A stretch of 64,000 nucleotides of DNA from Rostratula benghalensis (Eukaryota > Chordata > Aves > Charadriiformes > Rostratulidae). The notes beneath the pieces were generated by a model, which was not told where the DNA came from, made no database searches, and saw nothing but the letters and a program-made list of their open reading frames with translations. The stretch lies in contig VXAI01000191.1 of assembly GCA_013399305.1 (NCBI GenBank), forward strand, positions 1,013,191 through 1,077,190, given 5' to 3'. Position 1 is the first letter of the stretch, and every line of letters starts with the position of its first letter. The translations under genes and the position numbers were made by a program. Shown piece after piece: positions 38,130-50,128 of this stretch.

Positions 38130-38457
38130 AAGGAAAATATCTAAAGGGTAGTTGTCAAGGCAGTGGGGTCAAATTCTTCTTAGTGGTGCACGGCGACAGG
38201 ACAAAGGGCAATGGACAGAAACTAGAACACAGAAATTCCACATCAACATGAGGAAAAACTTCTTTGCCTTGAGGGTGACAGAGCACTGGAACAGGCTGCC
38301 CAGGGAGGTCATGGAGTCCCCTTCTTCAGAGATATTCAAATCCCACCTGGATGCATTCCTGTCCAGCCTGCTCTGGGTGATCCTGATTTGGCAGGGGGAT
38401 AGGACTAGTGGATCTCCAAAAGTCCCTTCCAACACCTACATTTCTGTGAATTCTTGT
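38130..38457 (+). mobile_element. CR1 LINE 3' end with a preserved C-terminal frame
   Basis: Plus-strand CR1. An open frame of 102 codons (38152-38460) reads from about residue 27 QKFHINMRKNFFALRVTEHW, then NRLPREVMESPSSEIFKSHL and DAFLSSLLWVILIWQGDRTS. This is the C-terminus of the CR1 second open frame and matches blocks such as [31 protein letters not shown] frame change near 38208 puts the preceding DRTKGNGQKLE block in another frame. The element ends near 38457 with CTTCCAACACCTACATTTCTG and no clean octamer. The open frame is a relic, not a gene. Confidence 0.93.
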
Positions 38458-40056
38458 TGAAGCATGCAATTTACCCGCTTCACCATTATTTATCACCTTG
38501 TAATGAGATATCTATTTTGTTGTGTCATGTGATATATCTTTCTCATATCTCATATCTTTAACTTATTCTCCGCAACTACTCAGAGACATGCTCCACAGAA
38601 AAGAAGAATGCATTTGAATTAAATAGAAGCTTGATCCATTTTGTAAGAGAAAGTGTGCATTTGTAGCGTAGCAGCTAGAAGACACAAACAATAATAGCTC
38701 AATGTAAGTCACTTATGTGAAAAGATCCATTCATCCATTAGGCATCATTAAGTGCATCTGCACTTAACTCAGCAGTTAAATTGAAGGTTTAGCTGGTACC
38801 TATTTTTCAGAAAAACTCCCACTTCTGTAAAGTTTGTGGATGTTAATGACTTTTCTCTTTGTAGACTTTCCTCCAGTACTGTTTGGTGTTTAGTTCTGAA
38901 CTTTCTTTCATGTGTATTTTTGACTGAACAGTAAAAAAAATATTCAGTTTTATGTAATGTCCGAATGACAATGACCACCAGCATCCTCCCCACCTCAAGA
39001 CTGCATGTGGTTTATGATAAAGAAACTTTAATACTTTAGTACTCAGGATTATGGGTGACAAGTATTAGCAATACTATTTAAAACAGACCTTCTCCTTGCC
39101 AAAACCTATAACATACAGAATTATATAATGCTGACCTTTAAAGATTGTTTTAACCTGCTGAATAATACATTTTCCTGAACATCTTTGTTTCAGATTGTTT
39201 ACAAAGGGAAAAAAAAAAAGTGTTCACAAGTGCTGATAACTTCAGCAGAGAAGGTGTTCACCCATTGCTTTCTTACATATTCTATGTGATTTTTTTAATT
39301 AGATTTTTCAGGCTTCCTTTAGCTGTTCTGATCATTTATTTCTAATAAAGGTCAGGCTAGCCAAAGAGCTTGTCAGACTGGGAAATTACACCTACTCATT
39401 TTTTCTAGTGAGATTTTTTTGGTGGCCTTTTGTACTGATATTCTGAGTTTTTATGGAAGATGTTATTACTTGATTCTTTGATTGATTGTTGTAGTGTAAA
39501 TATACAGGCAGAGAGGGAGAAAGAGATGAAGGGCACAGTGCACATGAGGCTGAGGAACAGCAAATGTAGGAGTGCAAGAAAGAACATCTCATTTTATGAA
39601 GGACTGAAATGAAAAAACTCAGGGAATATGACCAGTATCTGGAAGAAAATAAGGCAGATACCTCATTTGAAATCATGGTTCTGTGAGAACTATAGGCCAT
39701 ATTATTTTTAAGGTTTTAGAACTAGAAGATCAAATCTCCTGAATTCTCATGATACCAAAGAATTTAAGTAGGGACCAAGTAAAATGTGATGCATGCACAG
39801 ATTTCCTTCCCATTGAAGGAAAGACTTGGTGGGAGTTCATTCTTTTTCTGTAAGAATTCAAACTCCAGTGATGTGTGGTGTGTTCTCTTGGAACATAATG
39901 TATGACATCAGTTATGGCATTATATGTGCCGCTTTTTTTTTCTGAAGGTATTTCTTGAATGAATTCTGTTCAATTCATTGTTCATTCATACATTAGATGC
40001 TGCTGTGTTTTCATTTAGCTGTGTTTTCTTTTCAGTGAGTCACCATCCATGGGCGG

Positions 40057-40071
40057 AAAAAAAAAAAAAAA
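40057..40071. repeat. A15 homopolymer
   Basis: Fifteen A. Confidence 0.9.
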
Positions 40072-40771
40072 GTTGCTGAAAAAGAAACATCAGAATAATT
40101 ATAGTGTCAATATGTGTTATGAAACAATGTGTTATATGAAATTACTTCTGGTTAATTGAATCATAATAAAAAGGGTATTCTTTAATGGCGTGTTGGAAGA
40201 TGTAACGAAGAAAGCATACAAAACAGTCTGAACTGAAAAAATTATGTTATTCAATGTTTATTTTTTTTGTTAGCAATAGTCAGACAATCAAATTTTAAAG
40301 TCAGAATTTTACTTTTTTGTTGGGTGAAACATAAACGAAATCTTAATCAGGGAAGAGCATCATCTTTACTTATCAAGCAGTTAATTAAAGTATTCATACA
40401 GTTCAAATACAAATAACAGGAGAAGATCACATTCTGCCAACAGGATAAAACACTCTGATAGTGTATCAGAACGAAGCTGATCAGAAGTGCATCAAGAAGA
40501 AAGCTAAAAAAGAAAATAATTTACAAAATTAAATCCTCAACAAGGTACAGCAGAGACAAACTCAACTAATTGGCTGTCCATTTCAGACTGCTATTTGGGA
40601 CACTTGGTGTCATGACTTTATTTTTCTTACTGTCTGGATTGAATTACATCTATGTTTGTTTTGTCATCATGACCTCTGCTGAAAGTTTTGCAGTGTTTGA
40701 TAGAACGTTGTGGAACACGTTTTAATAATAATAAATAAAATAATAAAAAATATTTAATAAAAATAAATAGT

Positions 40772-40828
40772 GAACAAAATTTTAAATAATAAACAAAATT
40801 TTAAATAATAAACAAAATTTTAAATAAT
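40772..40828. repeat. 19-bp tandem repeat, three copies
   Basis: AAACAAAATTTTAAATAAT occurs three times in a row (first copy with one base change). It is flanked on the left by irregular AAT/AAAT repeats from about 40722. It contains the self-complementary core AAAATTTT. Confidence 0.92.
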
Positions 40829-41084
40829 AAAAAATTACTTTTTTTTCTCAGATAATGGAAATAGGTATGGAAATGAGTCACTAAAATCTGTAATACATCT
40901 GACAACCATTTCAAGAGATCTCTCTTTATAAAACATACAATGCTTATGAAATTGAGATGTTTGACATGGAAGGAAATGTAAGAACAGTAGCGTTTTTAAA
41001 AAATGTTGACACTTTTGTTGTTCCTTATTGTGTAATCCTTTGGAATAGTTTTTATACTGCATGACAAGGAGATAACACCAAACC

Positions 41085-41100
41085 TTTTTTTTTTTTTTTT
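41085..41100. repeat. T16 homopolymer
   Basis: Sixteen T followed by ACAG. It has acceptor form by chance, and no open exon follows. Confidence 0.9.
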
Positions 41101-42167
41101 ACAGAGAGATAATAACTTTCTCAAGTACTTAGGTATTAAATCTCCAATTATATGTGTGGTTGGTTCAGTTATGATATCTATCTCCTGATTTGGCACTGCA
41201 TGAACATTTCAGTCTAATAGCAAAGTGCTCATGAAGTGTTTTGGTTATACTTCTGTCATTCTGGTACTGATGGCACTGTTGTTCCCATCTGTTCAGTTGT
41301 ACTCCATTTCTTTGTACCCTCTTGCCTCTACAATGAATTGTTGCTTTTAGATTTATTCACTGTACTTTGACCAATTAAAAAAAAAAAGAATTTGAGAAAT
41401 TCTTCTTTCCCATTTTAATTACTTTTAACTGTTATGGAAGACAGATTGTGCTGACATTAATGGCTCATCGTTAAAGTTTGCCCATCTCCATTGGAAATGA
41501 GTGCTAAATATCCCAGTATGAGATTTCATGCAGCCCAGCTCAGCAAAGAATGTGTTCCAAGGTCACACAGCAACAGGCAATCTGCACCCTGCATAGGTCA
41601 CTGTGCCTTTTGTTGCTTATTTCTAATTAACTTCATTTCAGTTTTACACCAGATTCATTAATCTTTCCACTTGTAGGTATTCTTTGCTTTTCAGATACAT
41701 TTTGTTTGTAAGTGGAATATCTTTTTGTTCTTGTTCTACATGGATTAACACAATGAGGTCTTATCCATCGTAGCATCTCTATAAAACAACAGAAGTACAA
41801 AGAACAGCAGAGAATATCAACCAGATATTCCTTTTGGCTGTCATTTCTAGGAAATCACTCAAAAATTCTCTATTCCTTGATCTGCATTCTGCTAAACAAG
41901 ACTTTCCTCCCCACCCCACATATTTCTGTATTTCTTATTCCATCAATTCATGATGATCAAATTGCTTCCTCCATTTCCCTGCAGTTACAAGAAATCCAAG
42001 TGTATTGATGGCCTCTATTTCATAGGATTTCTGTAAGTCTTCCACCAATCCTATTGTTTGCCACACTTAAAATGTCTGAGACACTGATTTTGCATACCTG
42101 TGGTTAGACACCTTTCTTCCCCCTTTCATTCTTTCTGCCATATTCATCTCTTCCTTACATTATGCCA

Positions 42168-42192
42168 GCTTGTGCCAACTTGTGGCACAAGC
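42168..42192. repeat. perfect hairpin, 10-bp stem, 5-nt loop
   Basis: GCTTGTGCCA (42168-42177) and TGGCACAAGC (42183-42192) are exact complements with loop ACTTG. Confidence 0.88.
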
Positions 42193-45100
42193 AATTTCTA
42201 TTAATCAAATATAGGATTAATACTGTTGGAAGACACAGGTTTTTCTTTTTTAAACTTAGGCCTAGAGAAAGGTAGTCACAGTCCTTTTGGTGGTAAAAAT
42301 AAAGAAATAGTTATTTTTCTTTAATTTTAACTACAGAAAAAGAATTAAATTCTTGTAGCTAAGTAAAGTTACCATGTATTATCAGGTCCTTCTTGGTGGA
42401 ACAATCTTTTTCCTAGTTTTTTTAAGTTTACTTGGAACGACAAATATGAAACATTTTCATGAAGCAATAATTTTTTCCAAGGAGATTAACTGAGAAGACT
42501 TTTACATGATAAATAGCTCTTAGTCACTATTCAATGATGATACTCCATGGCACAACAAGCGATTCACAGCTAACCAATAAAGAACTAATACTAGACAATT
42601 ATTCTTTTAAGTAGTATCTACCTAAATATTGAGATTGTTCTGTGAATCACAGGAGCAGTTGGATTGTATAAAGAAATTAATCTATTAAACAATTAATACC
42701 TGTGTCTCCAACAATACAATATTTTCTGTATATTATTTATGCAGAGGTGGAATGCTATTTCATTTTTCTGCCTGTATAAACATAAAAGATTACTTTGAAA
42801 ACAACTCTGACTTTTAGAGACTCTAAAAACTTTTTTTTTTAATTTCCTTTTGTGCAAGTCTAATATTATAACCCATTTCCTTCAAGAATTTATATTTATG
42901 CTTGTACAAGCAAAGCCTTGATAATAAGGAATAATGAATTGTGTGGAATTTTAATTTAAAATTCCTGAAATGCACATAAACAAAGAGACATGATATATGA
43001 AATGCTGAAATAGGCTTACGGATTAGCAACTGTTCCTCATTGTTTTCTTTTGTCTTAAGTTCCTGAATGTCTCTCAGAACTGAAGATGCCAAAGTACATC
43101 TCTGGACATGTAGAATGACAAATATTCATAGATCTTCAGGCCTTCCTGAAGGTGGCTCCATTTGATAAAGGTTAACTAAGACAATCCAGGATCAGCTCAA
43201 GTGCAAATTCTACCAGAGAGATGATTGCTCAGAAGAGGAAAAACCAGCAATAAGTGCTCAGATAACAGGTATGGAGAATGTCATGAAAGAATTGCCATAA
43301 AATAGTTCTAGGATTTAGCCAACGTATTCTTGAAATTAAACAGAACAAAGCCTCTACAAAAACCAGCAGAACAGTCTTGGCTTTCTTACAATGTATGTCT
43401 CAATCTCAATTCTGAACTAAAAAGTGTCTTAACTAATATCTTTTCCTGTCTTCTTAATTATGAGCAATAAAATGTTTAGGTTCATTATTCTGTATCCCAT
43501 TCGCATATGTTTGTTTTCAGGTTCAGTGAAATAAGCAGACAGCAAAAGAGACCTTATGAAGAACACTTGTTTATTTTAGGATAATGCTCAATTTTGCTTC
43601 AAATTACTTCAGCTCAGGATGTTTATGAAAAGATAAAGTGTACCAAGCTTCATTTCAAAAGAAATTCTAAAATAGGAAGTGAAAGAGGAAATTAAATTTC
43701 AGTGTAATTTAGAAGTGAAGAACTGTAGATTCAAAAACTTTGAAAACCAAAGAATATAATTATATTTCGTCTGTTGATTTCAAAAGAATGAAAAGGGGGA
43801 AAAAAAGAAAAAAAGAGCACTGAAATATTTTTAGTTAACTTAAATTCTAGGTTACTAACAGATAAAACCTTCTATCTTTTTTAGCAAATATTTTTTGAAC
43901 ACTGAGGTTTTGCATGAAGTTCTAATGGGTCAGTGGTAATGAATGAGTCAGGAAAAGAATTTTTCCACTGTAGAAGGTAACTGTTTAAAACCCTACAGAA
44001 CCTTAAGATAAGTAGTCAGGTTGTTCTGGAAGTTGATAGAGGTCTATTGGGTTACTTGAATCTCGACTAGCCTTTGTTTTGAAACTCAGGTACAGCTTCT
44101 TTGAAACATCAATGATTCATTTTGTTTGATACATTTTTAGTTACTTCAATATTGTTCATAGCATCATATGCAATACTTACATGTATTCTAGCTTCCCTTC
44201 AGCCAGTAATGCCTTGTACAACTTCTCCAAATCAGTCCTTTTATAATCCCACAAAATTGATTGACAACACTATAATCAGCCCTTTAAACCTGTGCGTGCA
44301 GAATGCTAGCACATGAGAAAGTGTTTGTCATTAAGATTTAAGGCAAATCCAAAATTAATAGCAGTGTTTGCAGTAGGTGGCTAAACAGATTTACAGGACA
44401 ACAAAATCATAGCTTCATCTACAGCAAGGGGCCAGAAAAGAGTTTCCTCTGATGTACTGAGGAGCTGTAAATCTTCAATGTCTGTTCCTCTCAGAAAAAA
44501 ATATAAGATGCTGTTTATTTATATTTATTATATATACACATCTATAGGAATCCAATAAATCTTTACTGCAGTGTACATATAGTGGAATGTTTTGGCTTTC
44601 TGATCAATACCACATATAATTCTTAGGTAAATATCACAGTATTCCCTGGGAAGCTGAATCACTTCAATATGAAATCATTGTAAGAAAAATAGTCAATCAA
44701 TTCTCCCTTTTCCTGTCTGGAGCTGAAATAGAGTATGAATGCTACAGAGCTGTGAGTACTCATCTAAGTTAAGTAAAAATGGCTTCAATAGAGTCAGAAG
44801 AGTTTTTTGTTTCTGGTTGTTCAATAACTTGGAGATAGGTTCCCAAATTTAAAAATCTCATCCTGCACTCAGGAAAGCTCCAAAGACTTCAGTCAGGAAG
44901 GAAATGACACAGGTTGAGTTGATGAGATGAGTAAAGAGTTGAAGACTGGAAATTACATGGCATAACTATAGAAATACTAGTTTTTCTAGCTGTTGGCAAA
45001 GCAAGATAAGAAATGAGGGACATAATAATAATAAAAAAAGTAGTAGCTTTTCTGTAACTTAAGGTGAAACCTACATTTCACAATTTTTTATGGTTTGTTT

Positions 45101-45363
45101 TTAAGAAGTCTTGGTAAATTGATATTTCACAACTCTTGCCTCTGAAAGGAATTAGGAAGTCTTGGAAAATGACGGACATTAATTTTGTAAAATAGCCTGA
45201 ACCTGAGGACAAACTTTTCTTCCTACTGTTGGGAAATTAATATACAAACCTTAAAAAATCATTGTGCTGGAAATTCAAGGCTGTACTTAGTGTTTGACCT
45301 GTAACGCACCAGATACTTTTTATATATGCATTAAGATTAATTGTTATTTTAAAGTGGGGGATT

Positions 45364-45418
45364 TTGTTGGTTTTGTTGGTTTTTTTGTTTGTTTGTTTGT
45401 TTGGTTGTTTTTTTTTAA
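45364..45418. repeat. T/G-rich low-complexity tract
   Basis: TTTG and TTGG steps with T runs over about 55 bp. Confidence 0.85.
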
Positions 45419-48296
45419 TAAGAAGTAGCAGTTAAATATTTAAGTAGCTTAGTTTCTTTTGGTGACTGTGTTTGTTTAGAAGAAAAACATTGAAAATATT
45501 CTGTTCTCTAAATGACTATGCAGATATCAAACAGACTACATACTTTTAAGTTTAAGTGAAACAAAAATTATGTCTGATTTTTAAAAATATTACTGCTCAT
45601 TGAAATGGAAAATCTCAATTATTGGAGTATGCACAGTTTTAAAAAGAAAGTGCTCCTGTGTCTGTGATAAACTATCTGGATATTAGTAAGAATTTAAATT
45701 TAAATTTTCAGTACTAACCACGGAAGAGTTAAGAAATACAATTTTGGTTTTTTTTCTTTTTCTTTCGGATACATATTTTGCAAGTAGTATATAAGAAGTA
45801 TATTTTCCTGTTGATAGTGTTTTAAATACCTTGATGATAAGTTTCTTATTCAAAAAGAAAGGCAAATATTTCAGTTTTCTTTGAGAGTTCTAGAAGTTGG
45901 AGTAGGGGAATCCTTTTTTCCTCACTTTCCATTGGTATGTAGCAAGAATGTAGTGGTGAAAACAGGCATAGCATTTTTCAAGATTAAACCAAATCCGGGG
46001 GAAGACAACAAAGGAACGAAAAACTGCAAAAAGTTGTGTAGGGACAAAACTGAAAGTTCATTCGATATTAATGAAAATGGTTATTCTACTCTTAGAAAAA
46101 AGTACTACTCCACAGTCATTGTTTGCAAGATTGCTTTAAGCAGCAGGTTTTTGTATTTATTCCTGCCTTTCACAGTCTACAGGAGGTAAAAACCAGGGAT
46201 AATTCTCTTTGGTCAAGGCTGTTAATGCAATGCAGTTGCCAGGTCATGAAGGCAGCAACAAATCCACCATGAAGTCAGGAAGCACAACAAAGTCATTCTT
46301 GAAGGAAATGTCTTCCTAGTAAGGATATAGTTAAACACAGACAGATGCTTTTTATGAAGATTGCATCTTTTTACATTTAAAAGCTGAACATTATCATTAC
46401 TTCTTCTCAAAAGCCAGATGCAAGCATACTTACTCTGTTCTGCCCTTAGCCAAATCTAACTTTCATCAGGATCTCAGGTAAGGTGAGGCATACTAAGAAA
46501 ACATACTTTGAGTTTGCATTTTAAAGGGTTTCCTTTTTCTACTTCTGTCTGTGAAACAGCTGAATGTGCTCTTGTACACAGCTCCATTGACAGGCTCTTC
46601 TTGCAAGCAGATGCTCACAAATCTGTGCTGTCTGAAATGACCAGACATAGGGCACAGGTTTGATGAAAATTCCCAGCATCTGTGGCATTAAGTTGCAGCT
46701 ATGAAGCTTTCAGCAGGACTTGACAGTTCAGGCTGTGCCACCACCACCAGTGCAGCTCTGAGCCAGCTCCTGTGTGCCCAGGAGGAAGCACAGGCACATC
46801 CAGCTTTTATTACCACATATTTGTTATAATAATTTTGTTCCGGAAGTCTGAAATTTTTCTGGTCTCCTGAGAGACAAGTTTTTCAGAGAGAGTATCAGTA
46901 CTATGCTTTTACATTTGCTGATGAGAACTATCAAGCATCAGCTACAGTCTACATCAGCTTTTGTTCTAAATCATTTGAGCAGAGACCTTTAAATAAAATG
47001 TCTATTATAACTAGAAGAAACTATAATCATTATAATTTGCTAAAATACCAATGTTATGATGAACAAAGCTGACAATATCAGTGTGATAATTATTTTAAAA
47101 AATAAATAAAACATGTTCTGTCATGCTTGACAAATTTAATTGTGGGATGATTTTTATATGCAGAAGTTGCAGACTGTTAGTGGTAATCAAACTAATGATT
47201 TGTCCTTGCTACTTAGCAAGGTCTATTTTGGCTTAGTGAAAACATAAAGGTAGCACAGTAGGCATAATACTGGCATCTATATCAGGATACATATGATATT
47301 GATATCCTTCCTATACAGAAGGATGTGAGCACTATGGAAATTTTTATTTTGTTGTCATTTCCCTATTGAAATGGTATTCAGAAAGTGGAAAGAAGGCAGA
47401 GGTATTTGTGCCTGTATTACTTATCAGTGTAAATTTTGAATTCCTCTTGTGATTGCATGTGCTTTTCCTACGTGAGTAGAAGATACAGGAAAAGGGAGAA
47501 TTAATGCTCCATCCCATGTGACCAGCACAGGTTTTTGCAAGGAACATGAAGAAAATCCCATTTATTAATTAGTTTCATCTCACTGAAACCTGCAAGTCTC
47601 TAAGAGTCATCCCAAAAGCTATACTAAGTATACTTTAAGTCTGTTTTCTTTGTTTTGTAACTTGGAACAAAAGACAAGATTATTTTTGCTGGCCTCTTTC
47701 TTCCTATGTTTTTTCTAATCTGCTACCCTGCTTAAGCAGCTCTATGCGCTCTCCAACTGAACACCTTATTCAAAAGCACTAACCACTCCTGTCACTTTAC
47801 TATTTGAAAAAGACTTTTCCTCAGCTATACAATTCACTTTAAAGTAGCTGAAATAGAAGTGGAGGCTATTGTTCTTTCTAATAATGATATATTCACTGTT
47901 CGTATTTCTTTCGCTTACAACCTTAATTTCAGCAAGCGTACTGTTACAATTTAAAACACCCTTCTCTGAACTCTCAGGGTGGCTGATATGAGGGCTTCAC
48001 TTTGTTTCTCTCAAAGAAGAGCTATGACTCTGAATTTGACTTTAAGATTTTCTGTCCTGCTATAAATATATATCTCTTGTTTAAAAACTAGCAATCCCCT
48101 TTCCTCTCCCATTGCTGCTTGCTTTGCAGGAGGACAAAAAGATAAAAGAACAACCTGATGCCTTTGGCCTGCCAACACTGACAGTTACAGGGTCAATGAA
48201 AGATGCTGTATTCACCACAGCTTACACTTTGCCTTGTCTGCAAAATGATAGGAAAATCTTTGGTTGATCGCCAGTAGGTACCGAGTCTACTGAAAT

Positions 48297-48310
48297 GTTT
48301 CCATGGAGAC
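48297..48310. promoter_or_regulatory. X-box-like palindrome (possible RFX site)
   Basis: GTTTCCATGGAGAC is one base from a perfect palindrome and resembles the RFX-factor X-box (GTTGCCATGGCAAC type). It lies in a locally GC-richer patch. Binding is not shown. Confidence 0.3.
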
Positions 48311-49476
48311 AGGGCATCACTGAGTGCAGCAGCTGCAGCCAAGATGCCTGTTACAACCCTTCCACGGCTGCCGTGCTTTCTTGTGTGCCTGATGGAGCAC
48401 ACAATGAAGACATCTCCCTTCTTTAGGAATCTAATCTTGCTAGATATTAAATGTTTATTTCCTACAGAAAGCTTAAAGGTCTTTAAGCTACACAAGAGAG
48501 ACAAAAAACCCCCAACCAAACAAACGTATAAACATTTCACAAAATTTTCACAATATTCCAGTGATGCTTTAGGAAACTTGAAAGTCCTGTACTGTCCAGT
48601 TGAGATTGTGTTTCTGAGTTTGGAAGTAATTTGTGCTTCAGATTTGTTTTTTATGGATCTAAAATCAAACAAATACAGTCTTCTTTAACATGAGATGACT
48701 TTTGAATAAAAATAATGCTTCATGAAATATCAGAATGTGAGTGCTTTATGTAAGCACTTTTATTTCTGAATTAATTTTCAGTCACAGAATGGTGTTTGAA
48801 ATGTATAACTATGAAAATTTTTGTCTGCTTTATTTGGACTCATTTTTTCAGTAATTATTTTTTCATTAGAATGTATACATTTGCTTCTTCAAGGTTAATG
48901 ACCTGAGAGGGGGGAAAAGCTAACAGAAATTCATTTTGTTTCAAGATGCACCTATTCAGTTCTCTGGTTGGTTGTGGTATCCAAACCATGTCTCATCCCA
49001 CAACACTTGCTGGAATGAGATGCTCCGAGGAGAAATATTTTGGCATTAAACTCTAGGATGTGCATAACATACCACAGGAAGGTAAAAAAGAAGGGTTATG
49101 AATGTGGGAGTGAAATCATGCCTTCACTGAACTCAGTGTTAAAACTGTATGTTGGTTTCTTTACGGTATTTTTTTCAGGAAAAACTGGTAATCATTAATA
49201 CTGTTAGAGAAACTACTGAGAAATCTTAATTTTAAGTAGTTCATACTTCTCTAGTCACCAACGATGAAATGAACTAAAACTGGGAAAAGATGCCAACAGA
49301 GTACTAAGATGATTTCACAAATGTATTATGAAACACTGAGTTAGATTCATTTAATTTGATCAAGCAAAAGTTAAGATGAGGTATACTGACTCTTTATAAA
49401 CAAAAACTTTAAACTTTAATAACTTAAAATAACTTGAATATTACAAGCATATGTAAGACTCAATTCCACTTAGTTC

Positions 49477-49501
49477 TTTTTTTTTTTTTTTTTTTTTTTT
49501 T
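49477..49501. repeat. T25 homopolymer
   Basis: Twenty-five T, the longest homopolymer in the window. Read as the poly(A) tail of the minus-strand retrocopy to its right. Confidence 0.95.
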
Positions 49502-49905
49502 GTGGGATTGAGCATCAGCATCTGAGAATTTTATTGACAAAGATCCAGGAACCTGTTATGCAGATGATGCTCTTGCTTCCTCCTGCTTTCTTCCCGTGGC
49601 ACACTGTAGCCTTTTGGTAGGTGTTTTTAGGTGGCTTTCCCTGTGCCACAGTGTTTGCACATATGTGGAACAATGTAATTTGTTTGTTGGCCTGCATGCA
49701 GTGTCTCAGGTGGCCTCTTAGTGTCTCCTGTCCTTACGCCCTGCTGAATGGAGGATCAATATGAAAACGAAAACAAAAAATTCACCCGTGCAGGAACCTG
49801 TTGGGTCCCGTTTAACTGAAATCATTACCTCCCATCTGAGCTGCTTGTGCCATAGGTCACAGATGTTGCCTTTGCTGGAAGATCTCTGAGGGTGGAAGGA
49901 CAATT
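49477..49905 (-). pseudogene. likely processed pseudogene (retrocopy) of an unidentified mRNA
   Basis: On the minus strand an AATAAA polyadenylation signal (TTTATT on the plus strand, 49530-49535) is followed about 28 bases later by 25 consecutive A (T25 on plus at 49477-49501). This spacing and tail are those of a reverse-transcribed, polyadenylated mRNA. The sequence upstream is GC-richer than its surroundings and carries two short open frames: 49515-49697, including GKPPKNTYQKATVCHGKKAG, and 49718-49903, including RSSSKGNICDLWHKQLRWEV. Neither is a protein I recognise. The parent gene and the 5' limit are unknown, and I found no obvious target duplication matching the bases beside the tail. 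It could also be a genuine 3' exon that happens to be followed by an A-rich tract, but 25 pure A makes a retrocopy more likely. Confidence 0.45.
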
Positions 49906-50104
49906 GAATTCAGCCTTGTGCAAATATAAGGCCACCACAAGGCACTGACTTTTCATAAATGTTCCTTTACCCTTTGTAGTCACACATAACAACGTGCTTG
50001 AATTCAGGGAGTGCCTGCAACAAATGAAGCAAAAGCCTGTGAGAAATTCCGGGTTTGGTGCCTACCCTAACATTTCCTAACCTCACACTACCCCACCTCC
50101 CTTA

Positions 50105-50128
50105 CCCCCCCCCCCAAAAAAAAAAAAA
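50105..50128. repeat. (C)11(A)13 homopolymer pair
   Basis: Eleven C directly followed by thirteen A. Confidence 0.9.

Noticed and set aside
38152..38460. 102-codon open frame read as a gene
   Set aside because: It is the C-terminal relic of the CR1 reverse transcriptase and is annotated as a mobile element.
48193..48672. 159-codon minus-strand open frame
   Set aside because: It contains no ATG and no recognisable domain, and its two halves differ in composition. A frame of this length is only mildly unexpected by chance.
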